Below the pieces are notes generated by a model, which was given only the letters and a program-made list of their open reading frames with translations, did not search any database and had not been told where the DNA came from. This document shows positions 1-9,529 of a DNA stretch of 64,000 nt, in pieces. Source of the stretch: Macrothele yani (Eukaryota > Arthropoda > Arachnida > Araneae > Macrothelidae). The stretch lies in the NCBI GenBank assembly GCA_039090855.1, contig CM077027.1, forward strand, positions 102,466,424-102,530,423, given 5' to 3'. Numbering within the stretch: the stretch's first letter is position 1; each line of letters opens with the position of its first letter. A program made the translations under genes and the position numbers.

Positions 1-448
1 GCCATGTTACGTCCAAACAAACCACGCCTGAACCTTGTTCTTCACACACATGCTAGCTATTTATAGTAACTCTGTGACGTAATATCCGCAACACCTGTGG
101 GTGGTTCCATTCCGCTGTGGTGGGGGCCTGTCTCCACTGCTCGTTCGCGCCGTACATTTCATTCGCACCAACCCAATATATTATCGTGAAGATACTTGAG
201 CTATGTCTCCTTCTTCAAAAGCAAATAATCGGTACGGTCACATCAACAACCATGGGAAGTGGATTCCAGTCGGTGTCCGGTGCCATGAGACAGCAGATTA
301 CCATCGTGTTTTAGTGTTTTACTACCAGCGCATCGACACTCACATGGTAAACCCAGGCATCCTAAGGAAGGGGGTCCAATTGGACAAAGTGCGTCTGAGG
401 CCGACTTGAAAGGGAATCATCTACGCATACGTGCCCCCAAACACGGGG
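1..448. other. Unassigned flank, no gene recognised
   Basis: I recognise no coding domain here. Short open frames exist but none shows a family motif. The right part may be the 3' body of the tRNA-like repeat that follows on the minus strand, but I could not prove this. Confidence 0.3.
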
Positions 449-481
449 AGTCTGCGGAAAACCCCGAAAAAACCGCAGACT
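449..481 (-). repeat. Perfect 9-bp stem-loop next to tRNA-like sequence
   Basis: AGTCTGCGG (449-457) is the exact reverse complement of CCGCAGACT (473-481), with a 15-nt A/C-rich loop. It lies 5 bp from the 3' end of the minus-strand tRNA-like sequence. It may be part of a SINE body. Confidence 0.6.
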
Positions 482-486
482 AAAAG

Positions 487-572
487 GCCGGCAGGACGGG
501 ATTCGAACACCCGTCAGAAACGTCCGTCTTCCACACAGTGCACAGCAACTTAACCAACTGCGTTATGCCGGT
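487..572 (-). repeat. tRNA-like sequence, probable SINE head
   Basis: On the minus strand the 86-nt segment has a 6-of-7 acceptor pairing (ACCGGCA with TGCCGGC), a perfect 5-bp T stem (ACGGG/CCCGT) and a B-box (TGTTCGAATCC). The variable region is long. A functional tRNA gene is possible, but the downstream hairpin and the setting favour a tRNA-derived retroposon. It is a different family from the common SINE in this window. Confidence 0.5.
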
Positions 573-925
573 TATGGCACGGTCATACTTTTGTATATTC
601 AGCCCCATTCAGGTGTCCAGCGGTGATGTATACATTATTTCTAAATTTGAGCAGTTGCTTGAGTTATGGGTGTTTATCATTATAGCACAAGAGTGTCAGA
701 TCAAATATCAGCAGCAGGATTCTAACCTTGACAGATCACGTTTCGTCTGAGGCAACAAAGAAATTATAGCACTGAGCAACGTTTTGAAAGTCATGTTACT
801 TTTTATTGCTTTCTGGTTGTCTGCTTTATTATTAATTGATGCGCAGTTAAATGACCCTTGCACTCCGGTGATTAACATGCGCTGGATGACATTCCTGATC
901 GATGGCCCTGACATAAGGAACTCAT
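573..925. other. Unassigned gap
   Basis: No domain, RNA gene or structured repeat was recognised between the tRNA-like sequence and repeat X. Confidence 0.3.
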
Positions 926-1799
926 GCCTCAAGACAAAAACGTCATAAAAAAAACTAGGAAACTACAGGCATAAGTATAGGGTTTTCTGTTTTTTTATTT
1001 TTTTGCAATGTTGATTTCATTTTAATCACAAATATGGTCAAAAATAAACCCGAATAAAGACGTGTTGCCTATTTTTTGAAGGGATATGGTAAAGTATGGA
1101 TGTTTAGCAACATTTAGAAATGATATTGCAAAATACAGTCGTCTTGGAGAATCCAGTAATACATGTATTTAGTTTTTTTCTTGGGGCACTGAGTATTTCA
1201 GAATCGAAATAAGATCCTCATGTAAAACTCCGAAAGCCGGCATTTTATGAGACGTCGACTACAGAGCAAGTTGTTTAAGAAATAGAGGACTCTTCTGCGC
1301 AAAAAGTTACGAAACGCACATCGATTTCGTTTATAGGAAGTACAAAAGATACCAACAGTTGAAAGCATGTGGATAGTATCAGTCACTTGAACGCATCTGA
1401 ACTAATATCAGTCATTTATCATACAGGGGAACTTAAGGATGCGAAGTGTTCTCTGACATAGACAAAATTTAAAACAAAATACGGTTTCCCGTGCTCCTTT
1501 CACGCTAGGTGAAGTACTTTTGTGTAAAATTATGTTACCTAGAATGAGAGAGAGAGAGAGAGAAAACCATGCATTTCAAAAGCGCATTAATCATAATGTT
1601 TATGGTTAGTCCGATAAGAAAATACATTTTCAAGCCCTATTTATTTACATATCTAAAAAAAGAGCTACAATGCTTGGGACTTTTGCAAGTCGCGCTAATA
1701 GACATCGTAGGAGAATTGTTCCAGGAAGGCAATGAAGCTGAGGCCCAATAGCATTTAATGAATGAAAAAATATGTTTACGCAGAAACATCAGATGGTGG
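926..1799 (+). repeat. Repeat X, copy 1 (non-coding dispersed repeat)
   Basis: This 874-bp block is closely similar over its whole length to 12312-13145 in the same orientation. Both start near GCCTC-AGACAAAAACGTC and end near ACATCAGATGG. Copy 1 has small extra insertions, for example near 1590. No protein domain is visible. Copy 2 sits cleanly inside a Tc1 transposase gene, which shows the unit is mobile. No clear terminal inverted repeat or poly-A was found, so the class is unknown. Confidence 0.7.
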
Positions 1800-1917
1800 T
1801 TTTCGGACGCATAGTGCTGGTATCCTCTGAGCTGTGCAGTGCAAAATGCTCTGGAACAGTCCTCAGTAAATGAACACTCTACTCCTTGCAGTGATAAAGA
1901 TACGTACAGTTTGTGAT

Positions 1918-2080
1918 TATTTATACTGCCTACCACCACGTCATGACTTACACTCATTGCCACATATCATTCAGCGGGAGAAATAACATCTCGTTAAGTA
2001 AGAAGATAATTTACATAGGAAAATAAAATAACGAGAGATAGTAAAATCAAAAGGAAACTGAATCTAGAGTATACGTTACA
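1918..2080 (-). repeat. Truncated 3' LTR of the gypsy element
   Basis: This 163-bp piece matches the outer end of the 5' LTR (about 9355-9515) with one visible substitution and a 4-bp insertion. On the minus strand it starts TGTAACGTATACT. The rest of the LTR, expected to the left, is missing, so the element is broken at 1918. The near identity of the surviving LTR ends suggests a fairly young insertion. Confidence 0.85.
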
Positions 2081-2095
2081 TCATCTCCCCCTTAA
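2081..2095 (-). promoter_or_regulatory. Polypurine tract of the gypsy element
   Basis: On the minus strand TTAAGGGGGAGATGA lies directly upstream of the 3' LTR start. This is the expected position and composition for the plus-strand DNA primer of an LTR retrotransposon. Confidence 0.85.
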
Positions 2096-2351
2096 TTTTT
2101 TTTTTTTTTTCGAAAAACTTATCAATTTTGGAGTGTAAGTCTTACACTTGCTGACTGACGTTTATCGTCCTCTTTTTTGTTTGTTGTTTGGTGGCAGCAG
2201 TATGTACAATATCAAACTTGGCATGACAAAATCAAGAAATCTGTGACCGCAGCAATTGTCTGTGAAGCAGGAAACACTTGATATACTTGAACAGAACAAA
2301 CCTGCATCGGCATACCTTACTTTTATTCTGCCTAGCAGGAATCACTTTTTT

Positions 2352-2722
2352 AATTTCAAATTACGTCTTCCTATTAGCGTTGATTACAAACCAACTGTAT
2401 CAGCAGCGAAGATTGCCTGTAGCTGCCTAACAGTAACAATTTTCATTATTTTATCCCTACGCACATATATATAAATTTCAAATGATGTCCACATATTATC
2501 GTTGAATACAAACCAACTGTATCAGCAGCGAAGGTTGCCTGTAGCTGCCTAACAGTAACAATATTCATTATTTTATCCCTACGCACATATATATATAAAT
2601 TTCAAATGACGTCCACATATTATCGTTGAATACAAACCAACTGTATCAGCAGCGAAGATTGCCTGTAGCTGCCTAACAGTAACAATTTTCATTATTTTAT
2701 CCCTACGCACATAGATATATAT
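2352..2722. repeat. Three-copy tandem repeat, unit about 123 bp
   Basis: The phrase CCAACTGTATCAGCAGCG recurs at 2391, 2513 and 2637 (spacing 122 and 124 bp) within longer near-identical units that include short TA-rich runs. It lies in the non-coding part of the gypsy element between the pol tail and the 3' LTR. Confidence 0.85.
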
Positions 2723-3004
2723 AAAAAATTTTGGATTAGTAGACGGACATAGAAGAAATATAAAAAAACACATATATACACAAAAAGAATGCATAGGCCC
2801 ACACGAAATAAAAAAATTCTGACACGCCAACTGGTCGTGCAGGAAAAACAACAAACGGAGAAAAGAACCTGTCCACGAGAACTTACTTATCTCGAGGACG
2901 CATAAAAAACTCTAGTACGATAACGTTTTCCAGGCCAAATCGGACTGGTAAATTCAGGTGGCGTAGATCTTTTCAAAGACTTGAATGGATCTGGAACATC
3001 TGTA

Positions 3005-3175
3005 GTCTGTCGGTTATGAAATCCCGGTGGCTGACAGGAACGGTCAGGAACGGCTGAAGTCCGTCCGTCGGTCAGGAACGGCTGAAGTCTGTCGGTCAGG
3101 AAATCCCTGCGTCAGACAGGAACGGTCAGGAACGGCTGAAGTCTGTCGGTCCAGGAAATCCCTGCGGCTGACAGG
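3005..3175. repeat. Short imperfect tandem repeat (GGAACGGCTGAAGTC-rich)
   Basis: Motifs such as TCAGGAACGGCTGAAGTC and GGAAATCCCTGCG recur several times with a unit of roughly 85 bp. It overlaps the extreme end of the gypsy pol tail and probably expanded from it. Confidence 0.7.
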
Positions 3176-3999
3176 AACAGGCTCTCCCAGGCTTTTGATA
3201 TGTAGTCCCTTTGTGCTGGGGCCCGTGTTGTCCTTCCAGCATTCTTTTGAAGGGACGTGACTCCGGCCACATCGTTTGTTTTCGCTTTCTGCCTCTGGGC
3301 ATGAGAGTAGAAGCAGGCATCGGCCCCGTTTGCCCTGAGCGTAGGTTCCAGGGGCGAAACCCGGGCGGATGCAAGGATCTCTGCCTTCGGCGCTGTTGCG
3401 GCGAAGCAGATTGGGGAGACAAGTTACGTTTTCGACCAGCTTTTGGTGTTGCTAGACGGTTTGTAATTTGTGTCTGACGTTTAGGAATCGTCACCCTATT
3501 GTATATATCTGATAAATCAGAAATATCTGATGACTCTGAGTCGCTGCTGTAAGTTAGTGGTCGTGCAGGGCGATGTTTATTTCTGCCTATAGGAATACTT
3601 TCTGACGAGGTATTCAAGGAAGCAGGAGCTTGTGTCGCTGTAGAGTTATTAGGGAATGGTGCAGCAATAGTCTTGGCAATGGTTGGAGGGAAAGGAACGA
3701 TACTAGAATTTGAAGAACTTGATTCGAGCCTTCATCTTATGGTTGAATCAGGTTGCGTTTTTGGAAGCCCGTCTTGTGGAGGGAGGGTGAAGAAAAAATC
3801 ACTGGAGATTCTTCAAAATGTTTGTCGGTTCGTCCAAAATGTCTGGAGGTTGATCGTGAGATATAGACTCTTGAGTCTGTGGAACAGAAGGTTGAGTAGG
3901 GTTGATTATAAAATCGATATTTCGTTCATGATACTTGCGACACTGAGCAACGTGTACGTATTGAAATTGATTGTCAGGTTTTTCAAGAATAATGTTATT
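3126..3999 (-). pseudogene. C-terminal tail of gypsy pol, broken
   Basis: Downstream of the integrase stop at 4000 the same frame stays open for about 70 codons and reads like the basic segment that normally follows a Ty3/gypsy integrase. A second open stretch (3126-3617) is Ser/Arg/Pro-rich and carries an RPWNLRSG-like motif of the kind found near the C terminus of many gypsy polyproteins. Frameshifts separate the pieces. I considered an env gene, but there is no signal peptide or membrane segment. Confidence 0.5.
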
Positions 4000-4982
4000 T
4001 TAAAACACATTTGCCACCCGATATCGACCTTCGTAGCTGGGTGCAAATTTCTTCACTAAAGTATGAGAAAAAGAAGACTGGAAGTGCGTTTCCACGAGAG
4101 TGAAATCTCCAACGACAAGATCTGGTTCCCTACGCCTAGTATTATAGTATCTTGCTTGAGCCGCTTGTGCTCCTATCATTGCAACACGAGCTTTTTCTGC
4201 CATGATTCGTACTGATTGCGGAGTTGGTCGCTGGTTTAGTTCGTCGATAATCCCCGTTAAATTTTCAAAAGGGGTTTTAATTTTTCGACCCAAAAAAAGT
4301 TCAGCAGTAGTAAATTTAGTAGATTTGTGAACAGACGAGCGGAGGGCGAACGAAAATAGCTCAAGATGTTTATCCCACCGCTCGTGATGATCCATGACAA
4401 ATGTAGCAATCATTTTAACTAGAGTGCGGTTTACTCGTTCCGCGGGATTACTCTGGGGATGATATGGAGAAATGAATTTATGCTTAATGTGTAGTCTCGC
4501 ACACATTTTTTCAAAAATGTCAGAAATAAATTGGGGACCATTATCCGAAACTACTTTATTAGGTGCACCATATCTAGAGAATACTTCATTAATTAATACA
4601 TTACAAATAACTTCTGCCGTAGCGGCTTTAATGGGAAAAACTTCAACCCATTTAGAAAAATTATCAGTTAATACTAAAACGTAACGAGCTTTGTTTTTAA
4701 CAGATAAAGGATAAGGTCCCAATAAATCTATTGAAATAATATCAAAAACATGAGAACTTGAACTAGATTTCAAGTGACCGGCCGGTCTTACATTACGGTA
4801 ATTATGAATCTGACACAAGTGACATGATTGTATGCATGCGAGCACACTTTGGTACATGCCAGGCCAATAAGCAACATCCCGCAATTTACAACGGGTCTTG
4901 CGAATGCCTAAATGGCCTGCAAGAGGTTTGTCATGAAATTTGTTTAAAAGGGCCATTCTAAGGGTTCGCGGAATACATGGGC
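4000..4982 (-). pseudogene. Ty3/gypsy integrase (pol C-terminal part)
   Basis: This segment inserts retrotransposon cDNA into the genome. It shows the zinc-binding HHCC module (two His near GHLGIRKT, then CIQSCHLC), then the DDE core: SIDLLGPYP (D), VVSDNGPQF (D) and SNPAERVNRT (E). A GPY/F-like region follows. The frame ends in TAA at 4000, but similarity continues in frame beyond the stop, so the stop looks like a late mutation rather than the native end. The piece is separated from RNase H by a SINE at 4995-5230, with the duplicated target GAAACTCTGCCC on both sides. Confidence 0.9.
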
Positions 4983-4994
4983 GAAACTCTGCCC

Positions 4995-5201
4995 GCCGCC
5001 CCGGTGGCGCAGTGGTCTAAGGCGTTGGCCTCTGATCATTCGTCCGAAAGGGGTCCGGGTTCGAATCCCGGTGAGGCATGGATGTTGTGTTTGTCTTACG
5101 GCACTGGCTCTCTCCCTTCCCTGGAACCAGTGACCCTAAATTAGGGACGGGCGACTGCTTATAGCCCATTGAGTTGCTCACGGTGGTCTAAACCTCCAAA
5201 C

Positions 5202-5230
<29 letters not shown>
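4995..5230 (+). repeat. SINE-A (tRNA-derived), copy 1
   Basis: The head is tRNA-like, with A-box TGGCGCAGTGG and B-box GGTTCGAATCC. The body ends in a long poly-A (5202-5230). The 12-bp target site duplication GAAACTCTGCCC is at 4983-4994 and 5231-5242. This is a textbook LINE-mobilised insertion into the gypsy pol gene. The same family occurs ten more times in this window. Confidence 0.95.
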
Positions 5231-5232
<2 letters not shown>

Positions 5233-5526
5233 AACTCTGCCCTAGTAGTCCTAGATTTCGTATAGTAAAGAAGACCCTCTATGACTTCAAAATGCTGTGA
5301 CCTCCCAGCCAGAGAAGGATCACTTTGCTGTGGTGAACCCGCAAGCAAAAAACTATAGATATCCCCAAAATCTGGATCATTTATTAATTCTGCCATTATC
5401 TGCTCTCTGGATGTTATATCAGCTATTAGAAGTAAAGGCTGACATCCAGGAGTAGTTTCTGTGGGAACCCCACTAATCGGGACGCGAGACAATGCGTCCG
5501 GTAATTGATTCTTATGACCTGGTTGG
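5231..5526 (-). pseudogene. Gypsy pol segment between RNase H and integrase
   Basis: The minus-strand frame shows the YQPGHKNQLPDALSR motif, the classic end of a Ty3/gypsy RNase H, followed by the spacer leading to the integrase zinc finger (for example HFEVIEGLLYY). It is bounded on both sides by SINE insertions in opposite orientations. Apart from those insertions its reading frame is intact. Confidence 0.85.
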
Positions 5527-5536
5527 TACGAAATTT

Positions 5537-5762
5537 TTTTTTTTTTTTTTTTGATTGGAGGTTTAACGACCACCGTGAGCAACTCAATGGGCTATAAGTA
5601 GTCTCCCGTCCCTAATTTAGGGTCACCGGTTCCAGGGAAGGGAGAGAGCCAGTGCCGTAAGACAAACACAACATCCATGCCTCACCGGGATTCGAACCCG
5701 GACCCCTTTCGGACGAATGATCAGAGGCCAACGCCTTAGACCACTGCTCCACCGGGGCGGCA
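5537..5762 (-). repeat. SINE-A, copy 2 (antisense of copy 1)
   Basis: It is a minus-strand copy with its poly-A seen as a T-run at the left and the tRNA head at the right. TACGAAATTT is duplicated at 5527-5536 and 5763-5772. It lies only 300 bp from copy 1 in opposite orientation, so the two could pair as an inverted repeat. Confidence 0.95.
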
Positions 5763-5772
5763 TACGAAATTT

Positions 5773-6581
5773 GGATATTGCTCTCTTGTAACTTAAGAGC
5801 CCACTTCATAAGTCTTTGAGAGAGGTGCTTAGCAGAATTCAAATACTGAAGGGCAGAATGATCCGTAATTATGTTAACTGTCAATTCGTTAAGATAACAT
5901 TGAAATTTCTCAAGAGCATACACTACAGCAAGACATTCACGTTCCGTAGCTGAATAATTGCGTTCAGCTTTGGCTAAAGTACGAGACACAAAAGCTATTG
6001 GATGCCCAGCTTGTGACAAAACGCAACCAAGACCAACTCCGGATGCGTCAGTATAAATATCGAATTCCTTAGTATGATCCGGGAAAGCCAACACAGGAGG
6101 CTGAGTCAACGCAGACTTCAGTGTTTCAAATGCAGCGTTAGCCTCAGGTGTCCAAACAAACTTCTTGTATTTACGTTTCAAAGCATACAATGGCTCACAG
6201 ATTGTAGCATAAGCGGAGACGAACTGCTGATACCATCCGGTCATTCCCAGAAAGCGTGATAGTTCTTTTGCTGTTTTAGGCCGAGGAAAGTCAACAATAG
6301 GCCTAATTTTTTTATTATCCGTAAATAAGCCTTGGGGAGTGATTTTCAACCCCAGATATACAATCTCGTCCCTCGCTATCTGGCATTTACTAGGTTTTAA
6401 CGTCAAGCCAGCATTGTATATGAGTTGGAACACCTGTTTGAGCAGAGAAAGGTGCCCGTCAAAAGTTTCGGATGTAATAATAATGTCATCCAAATATACA
6501 TGTACATGGGGACCCAGAACAGGTCTGAGAACCGTATCCATAAGCTTTTGGAAAGTAGCAGGTGCAGAAGCTAGTCCAAAG
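5773..6581 (-). pseudogene. Gypsy reverse transcriptase (second half) and RNase H
   Basis: Catalytic motifs are visible: RT box VYLDDIIITS, then the connection region (FLGMTGWYQQFV), then RNase H with IYTDASGVGLG (D), YSATERECLAVVYALEKF (E) and IITDHSALQYL (D). These copy element RNA into DNA and remove the RNA strand. The frame is open throughout. It starts abruptly at a solo LTR insertion (6582-6762) that splits the RT at the conserved RMPFGL segment, and ends at SINE copy 2. Confidence 0.92.
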
Positions 6582-6762
6582 TGTAACGTACCAGGAGATG
6601 TGACGTACCTGCCAGAAGGACGCACACGACATAAAGGCAGATAGGAATCAGAATAAAATGTCCGCGTAGCTCAATTGGTAGAGTGACTTGTTCCGGAATG
6701 AGGGGATCCGGGTTCGAATCCCGGCGTAGACCAAAAATGACGGAGAAATTTACTTCGTTACA
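6582..6762 (+). repeat. TRIM-1 solo LTR carrying a tRNA-like sequence
   Basis: The 181-bp unit starts TGTAACG and ends CGTTACA. It is flanked by the 4-bp duplication AAAG (6578-6581 and 6763-6766). Removing the unit and one AAAG restores the continuity of the gypsy RT codons, so the ends are exact. A 72-nt tRNA-like cloverleaf lies at 6660-6731. There is no poly-A. The 4-bp duplication and TG...CA ends indicate integrase-type insertion, not a SINE. A second 181-bp copy is at 36492-36672. Confidence 0.88.
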
Positions 6763-7748
6763 AAAGGGCATACGCAGGTATTCATAAGCCCCAAAAGGAG
6801 ACACAAAGCCTGTTTTATCGACGGAGTCTGGATGTACCGCCACCTGCCAATATCCACTCGCCAAATCCAAGGTTGACATCCATTTAGTTGACGATAGGTC
6901 ATGCAAAATATGCGACATGACAGGTAGTGGATAATTTATCGCTTTCGTGACTTGGTTGAGCTTGCGGAAATCTGTCACGAAACGAAATTCATTGGGTTGT
7001 TTCTTTGGAACCAAAAGGCAGGAGCAGCCCAGGCGCTTGTTGATTCCCTTATTATGCCCTGTTTAATCATCTCAGAAATTTGACGTTGCATTTCCTGTTT
7101 CTTATGGGGAGCACAAGGGTAAGGCTTCGTCGCCATCGGTTTCGAACCCTCAGTGTCAATGACATGATAAACCACCTGTGTGAAACCAGGTTGATCAGAA
7201 AATAAACCAGGGCTTTCCTGCAAAAGTAGAGAAAGCTGGTTTCGTTGCCTCTCATTCAATTGGTTACTCAATAACAAACTCGTTATATCCATAGGGACCG
7301 TAGGAATCATTTCGACAGGTTCCGGAAAGGAAATCACATGTTGTACGAAATTCAGAGTTACTTGAAAAGTATTGATAAAGTCCATGCCCATTAGACATTT
7401 AACAGGTAGTTCGTCTATGAGCAGGAAAGAATGCGTAAAACGAGCCTTTCCCAGCCCTAGAGATAATGTGACAGTTCCTGTGATACTGAAGATTTCGTTA
7501 TTTGCACCTCGCAAATACTGCGTCGCAGGCTGAACGTGTATTGCAGGAAAATTGTTAGTGCAAAACTTCGTATTTAGGGCTGATATTTCAGAACCAGTGT
7601 CGAACTTTGTCTCGACAATAATATCTTCAATTGTCAAGAACCCATCCGGCAACTGAGGAGTTTGGACAGTCACTAATACTGTTTTATGGTCAGAATGCTT
7701 GGTATCAGGAAGCAGGACCGACCCTTGGTCTACTTCCTTTGGAAGTTT
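6763..7748 (-). pseudogene. Gypsy protease and first half of reverse transcriptase
   Basis: The frame entered from gag by a -1 shift carries an aspartic protease (VETKFDTGSEIS, later LMGMDFI). The RT start follows, with the ...KPYPCAPHKKQEMQRQI-type lead-in, RFVTDFRKLNQ and STLDLASGYWQV. A frameshift lies at about 7010-7025, where the frame jumps at the CLLVPKKQ region. The RT then stops at the solo LTR. Protease and RT are needed for particle maturation and cDNA synthesis in the cytoplasm. Confidence 0.9.
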
Positions 7749-8884
7749 AAAGGATTCCTGGTTGGATTATCATGCGGTCTGAAACCTCGGCCCTGCCGGG
7801 TATCGGAAAAATTTTCACGATGAGGAAAACTGCGTGAAAACTGCTGCGGGAACTCCACATGTCTGTTGACATTTTCATTTCCATTACTTCTTCCCTCAGC
7901 ACGGGCAGAAAAATCATCATTGCCCTGAGCATGAAAACGTTCCGAATGCTGCGGATTGGAACGGGGTCGAGCATACTGTGCATTTGTACGGTACCCAGAA
8001 AATTGTTCAGAAACAAGAGGTTGGTGTACCACTCTTCTATGTGGTGGGACGTATGAAGCTTGGGCGTGCACTTGTGTACGCTCGCGTTGAAAGTCATTAG
8101 GCCTATTATACCGCTGAGGATATTCGTAATAAGCCTCGCGGGGTGCCCGAGCATGGTGAGTTGAACCATGTTTGCCGTGTCGCTGTTCATACGTTCGTAT
8201 GAGGCGAAGGCATTCATGAATTGTAGCAGGGTGTCGAACCTCAAGAAAATCCTGTAGAAATGGATCGAGCTGCTGTAATAGGGTGTCCAACATGTCGACA
8301 TGACTGGCATGTGGATCCCATAAGTTATACAAGCGTGTTGTTTCCAAAGCAAATGCTATCGTTGGGTCCTTGCTGACGAGAAAAAGTTGTTGTGCAAGGC
8401 TAGCTCGACTGAGGCCGAAAGGAAAGACTTCCAAAAATTTTGCTCGGAAATTCTCATAATGAGAATCCGGGTTCGACACTCTCCACTGCCGATACCAGGT
8501 CTTAGCGGTATCCTTCAAGCAAGTGCCTGCTATTTGCACTTTGCAGTCTTGAGGAATATTGTATAGATCAAAATGATCTTCCAAATCTTCGAGAAACTTT
8601 AAGGATCCCTCAAAACCATTGAAAAGAATTGTTCCTGCATGCGGCACGAAATGGGCAAGCATTCTGCTTCGCTGAGAGGATTGAACTCCCTCAGGTACGA
8701 CCCGCGACTTAGAGTGATAGGAAGCTGGTGAATTACGAAATTGTGAAGAATGCCTGGGTACTTGTAGATCACTTATATCAAAGTGAGCCCCACAGGCTTC
8801 TTGCAGATGGTCGAAATCAATACCATCACCACCGAAACTTTCCTGAGGGTGAAATATTGAAGTTGTCTCAGGTAGTGAAGACAT
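7730..8884 (-). CDS. gag: Gypsy gag (capsid) protein, 384 aa
   Basis: This ORF is intact. ATG at 8884 lies 37 nt after the primer-binding site, and the stop is at 7730. The middle (about residues 85-230) has the Ty3/gypsy capsid pattern: FNGFEGSLKFLEDLEDHF, then WYRQW, then FRAKFLEVF. The C-terminal 130 residues are Arg/Gln/His-rich. I see no CCHC zinc knuckle, so RNA binding probably relies on the basic tail. The end of the gene overlaps the -1 frame of pol at a slippery heptamer. Confidence 0.88.
   Translation of the reverse strand: MSSLPETTSIFHPQESFGGDGIDFDHLQEACGAHFDISDLQVPRHSSQFRNSPASYHSKSRVVPEGVQSSQRSRMLAHFVPHAGTILFNGFEGSLKFLEDLEDHFDLYNIPQDCKVQIAGTCLKDTAKTWYRQWRVSNPDSHYENFRAKFLEVFPFGLSRASLAQQLFLVSKDPTIAFALETTRLYNLWDPHASHVDMLDTLLQQLDPFLQDFLEVRHPATIHECLRLIRTYEQRHGKHGSTHHARAPREAYYEYPQRYNRPNDFQRERTQVHAQASYVPPHRRVVHQPLVSEQFSGYRTNAQYARPRSNPQHSERFHAQGNDDFSARAEGRSNGNENVNRHVEFPQQFSRSFPHRENFSDTRQGRGFRPHDNPTRNPLNFQRK
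7745..7751 (-). promoter_or_regulatory. -1 frameshift heptamer (T TTA AAC)
   Basis: On the minus strand TTTAAAC sits in the gag frame as T TTA AAC, four codons before the gag stop. A -1 slip there enters exactly the open protease frame. I checked the phase of both frames by coordinates. TTTAAAC fits the X XXY YYZ rule for programmed frameshifting. Confidence 0.8.
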
Positions 8885-8920
8885 GGGTAATAATTGTCAA
8901 GACCTCGTGTTCGAGAAAAG

Positions 8921-8931
8921 TTCGGGCGCCA
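8921..8931 (-). promoter_or_regulatory. Gypsy primer-binding site (tRNA-Lys type)
   Basis: On the minus strand TGGCGCCCGAA directly follows the 5' LTR. It is complementary to the 3' end of tRNA-Lys(UUU), which ends TTCGGGCGCCA. This is where minus-strand cDNA synthesis would start. Confidence 0.88.
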
Positions 8932-9515
8932 AATATAATGAATATGCTTTTTCTAATGGTTGTTGTGTTGTATATATCGTGAATAAACTTTCCTGCTAGT
9001 AATGTAGTAATAATAATGAACAAGCTTATAACTGGTAGTAATGTTGTAGTAGTAATTAAGATGAATAAAGTCTTATGCTGGTTGTTAATAGTAACACTTA
9101 ATGAAAGAAACCTAACAGCCAGACAGAGGTCTGACAAAACTATGAACTGAGAAAAACGTACTTACTAAGAAAACCTTTTATTAGGGAAACTCCTGGTATT
9201 ATCCACACACACTTCATAGGTCACACAACTACTCGATATCTGGCTCTCACATATAACGAAATTCCTCTCACATAAACGAAGCTCTCTTTACACATAAAAC
9301 AAAGCTCCCCCTACGCACATCAACAAAAAGCTCTCTCTGGTATCGTTGAACGCGCCTATTTATACTGCCTACCACCACGTCATGACTTACACTCATTGCC
9401 ACATATCATTCAGCGGGAGAAATAACATCTCGTTAAGAAGATAATTTACATAGGAAAATAAAATAACGAGAGATAGTAAAATCAAAAGGAAACTGGATCT
9501 AGAGTATACGTTACA
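8932..9515 (-). repeat. 5' LTR of the gypsy element
   Basis: It runs from TGTAACGTATACT (outer end, 9515) to the base before the PBS, about 584 bp. An AATAAA-type poly-A signal is visible on the minus strand near 9180. The outer 160 bp matches the truncated 3' LTR. Related but diverged solo LTRs occur at about 35340-35791 and 54427-56116. Confidence 0.85.
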
Positions 9516-9529
9516 CGTGGTTAAGAGCG

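Noticed and set aside
3126..3617. Gypsy env gene
   Set aside because: The open frame is basic and Pro/Ser-rich, with no signal peptide, membrane segment or glycosylation pattern. A pol tail fits better.
6582..6762. Second tRNA-derived SINE family
   Set aside because: It has a tRNA head-like sequence, but no poly-A, a 4-bp duplication, TG...CA ends and LTR-internal-LTR relatives. I call it a solo LTR.
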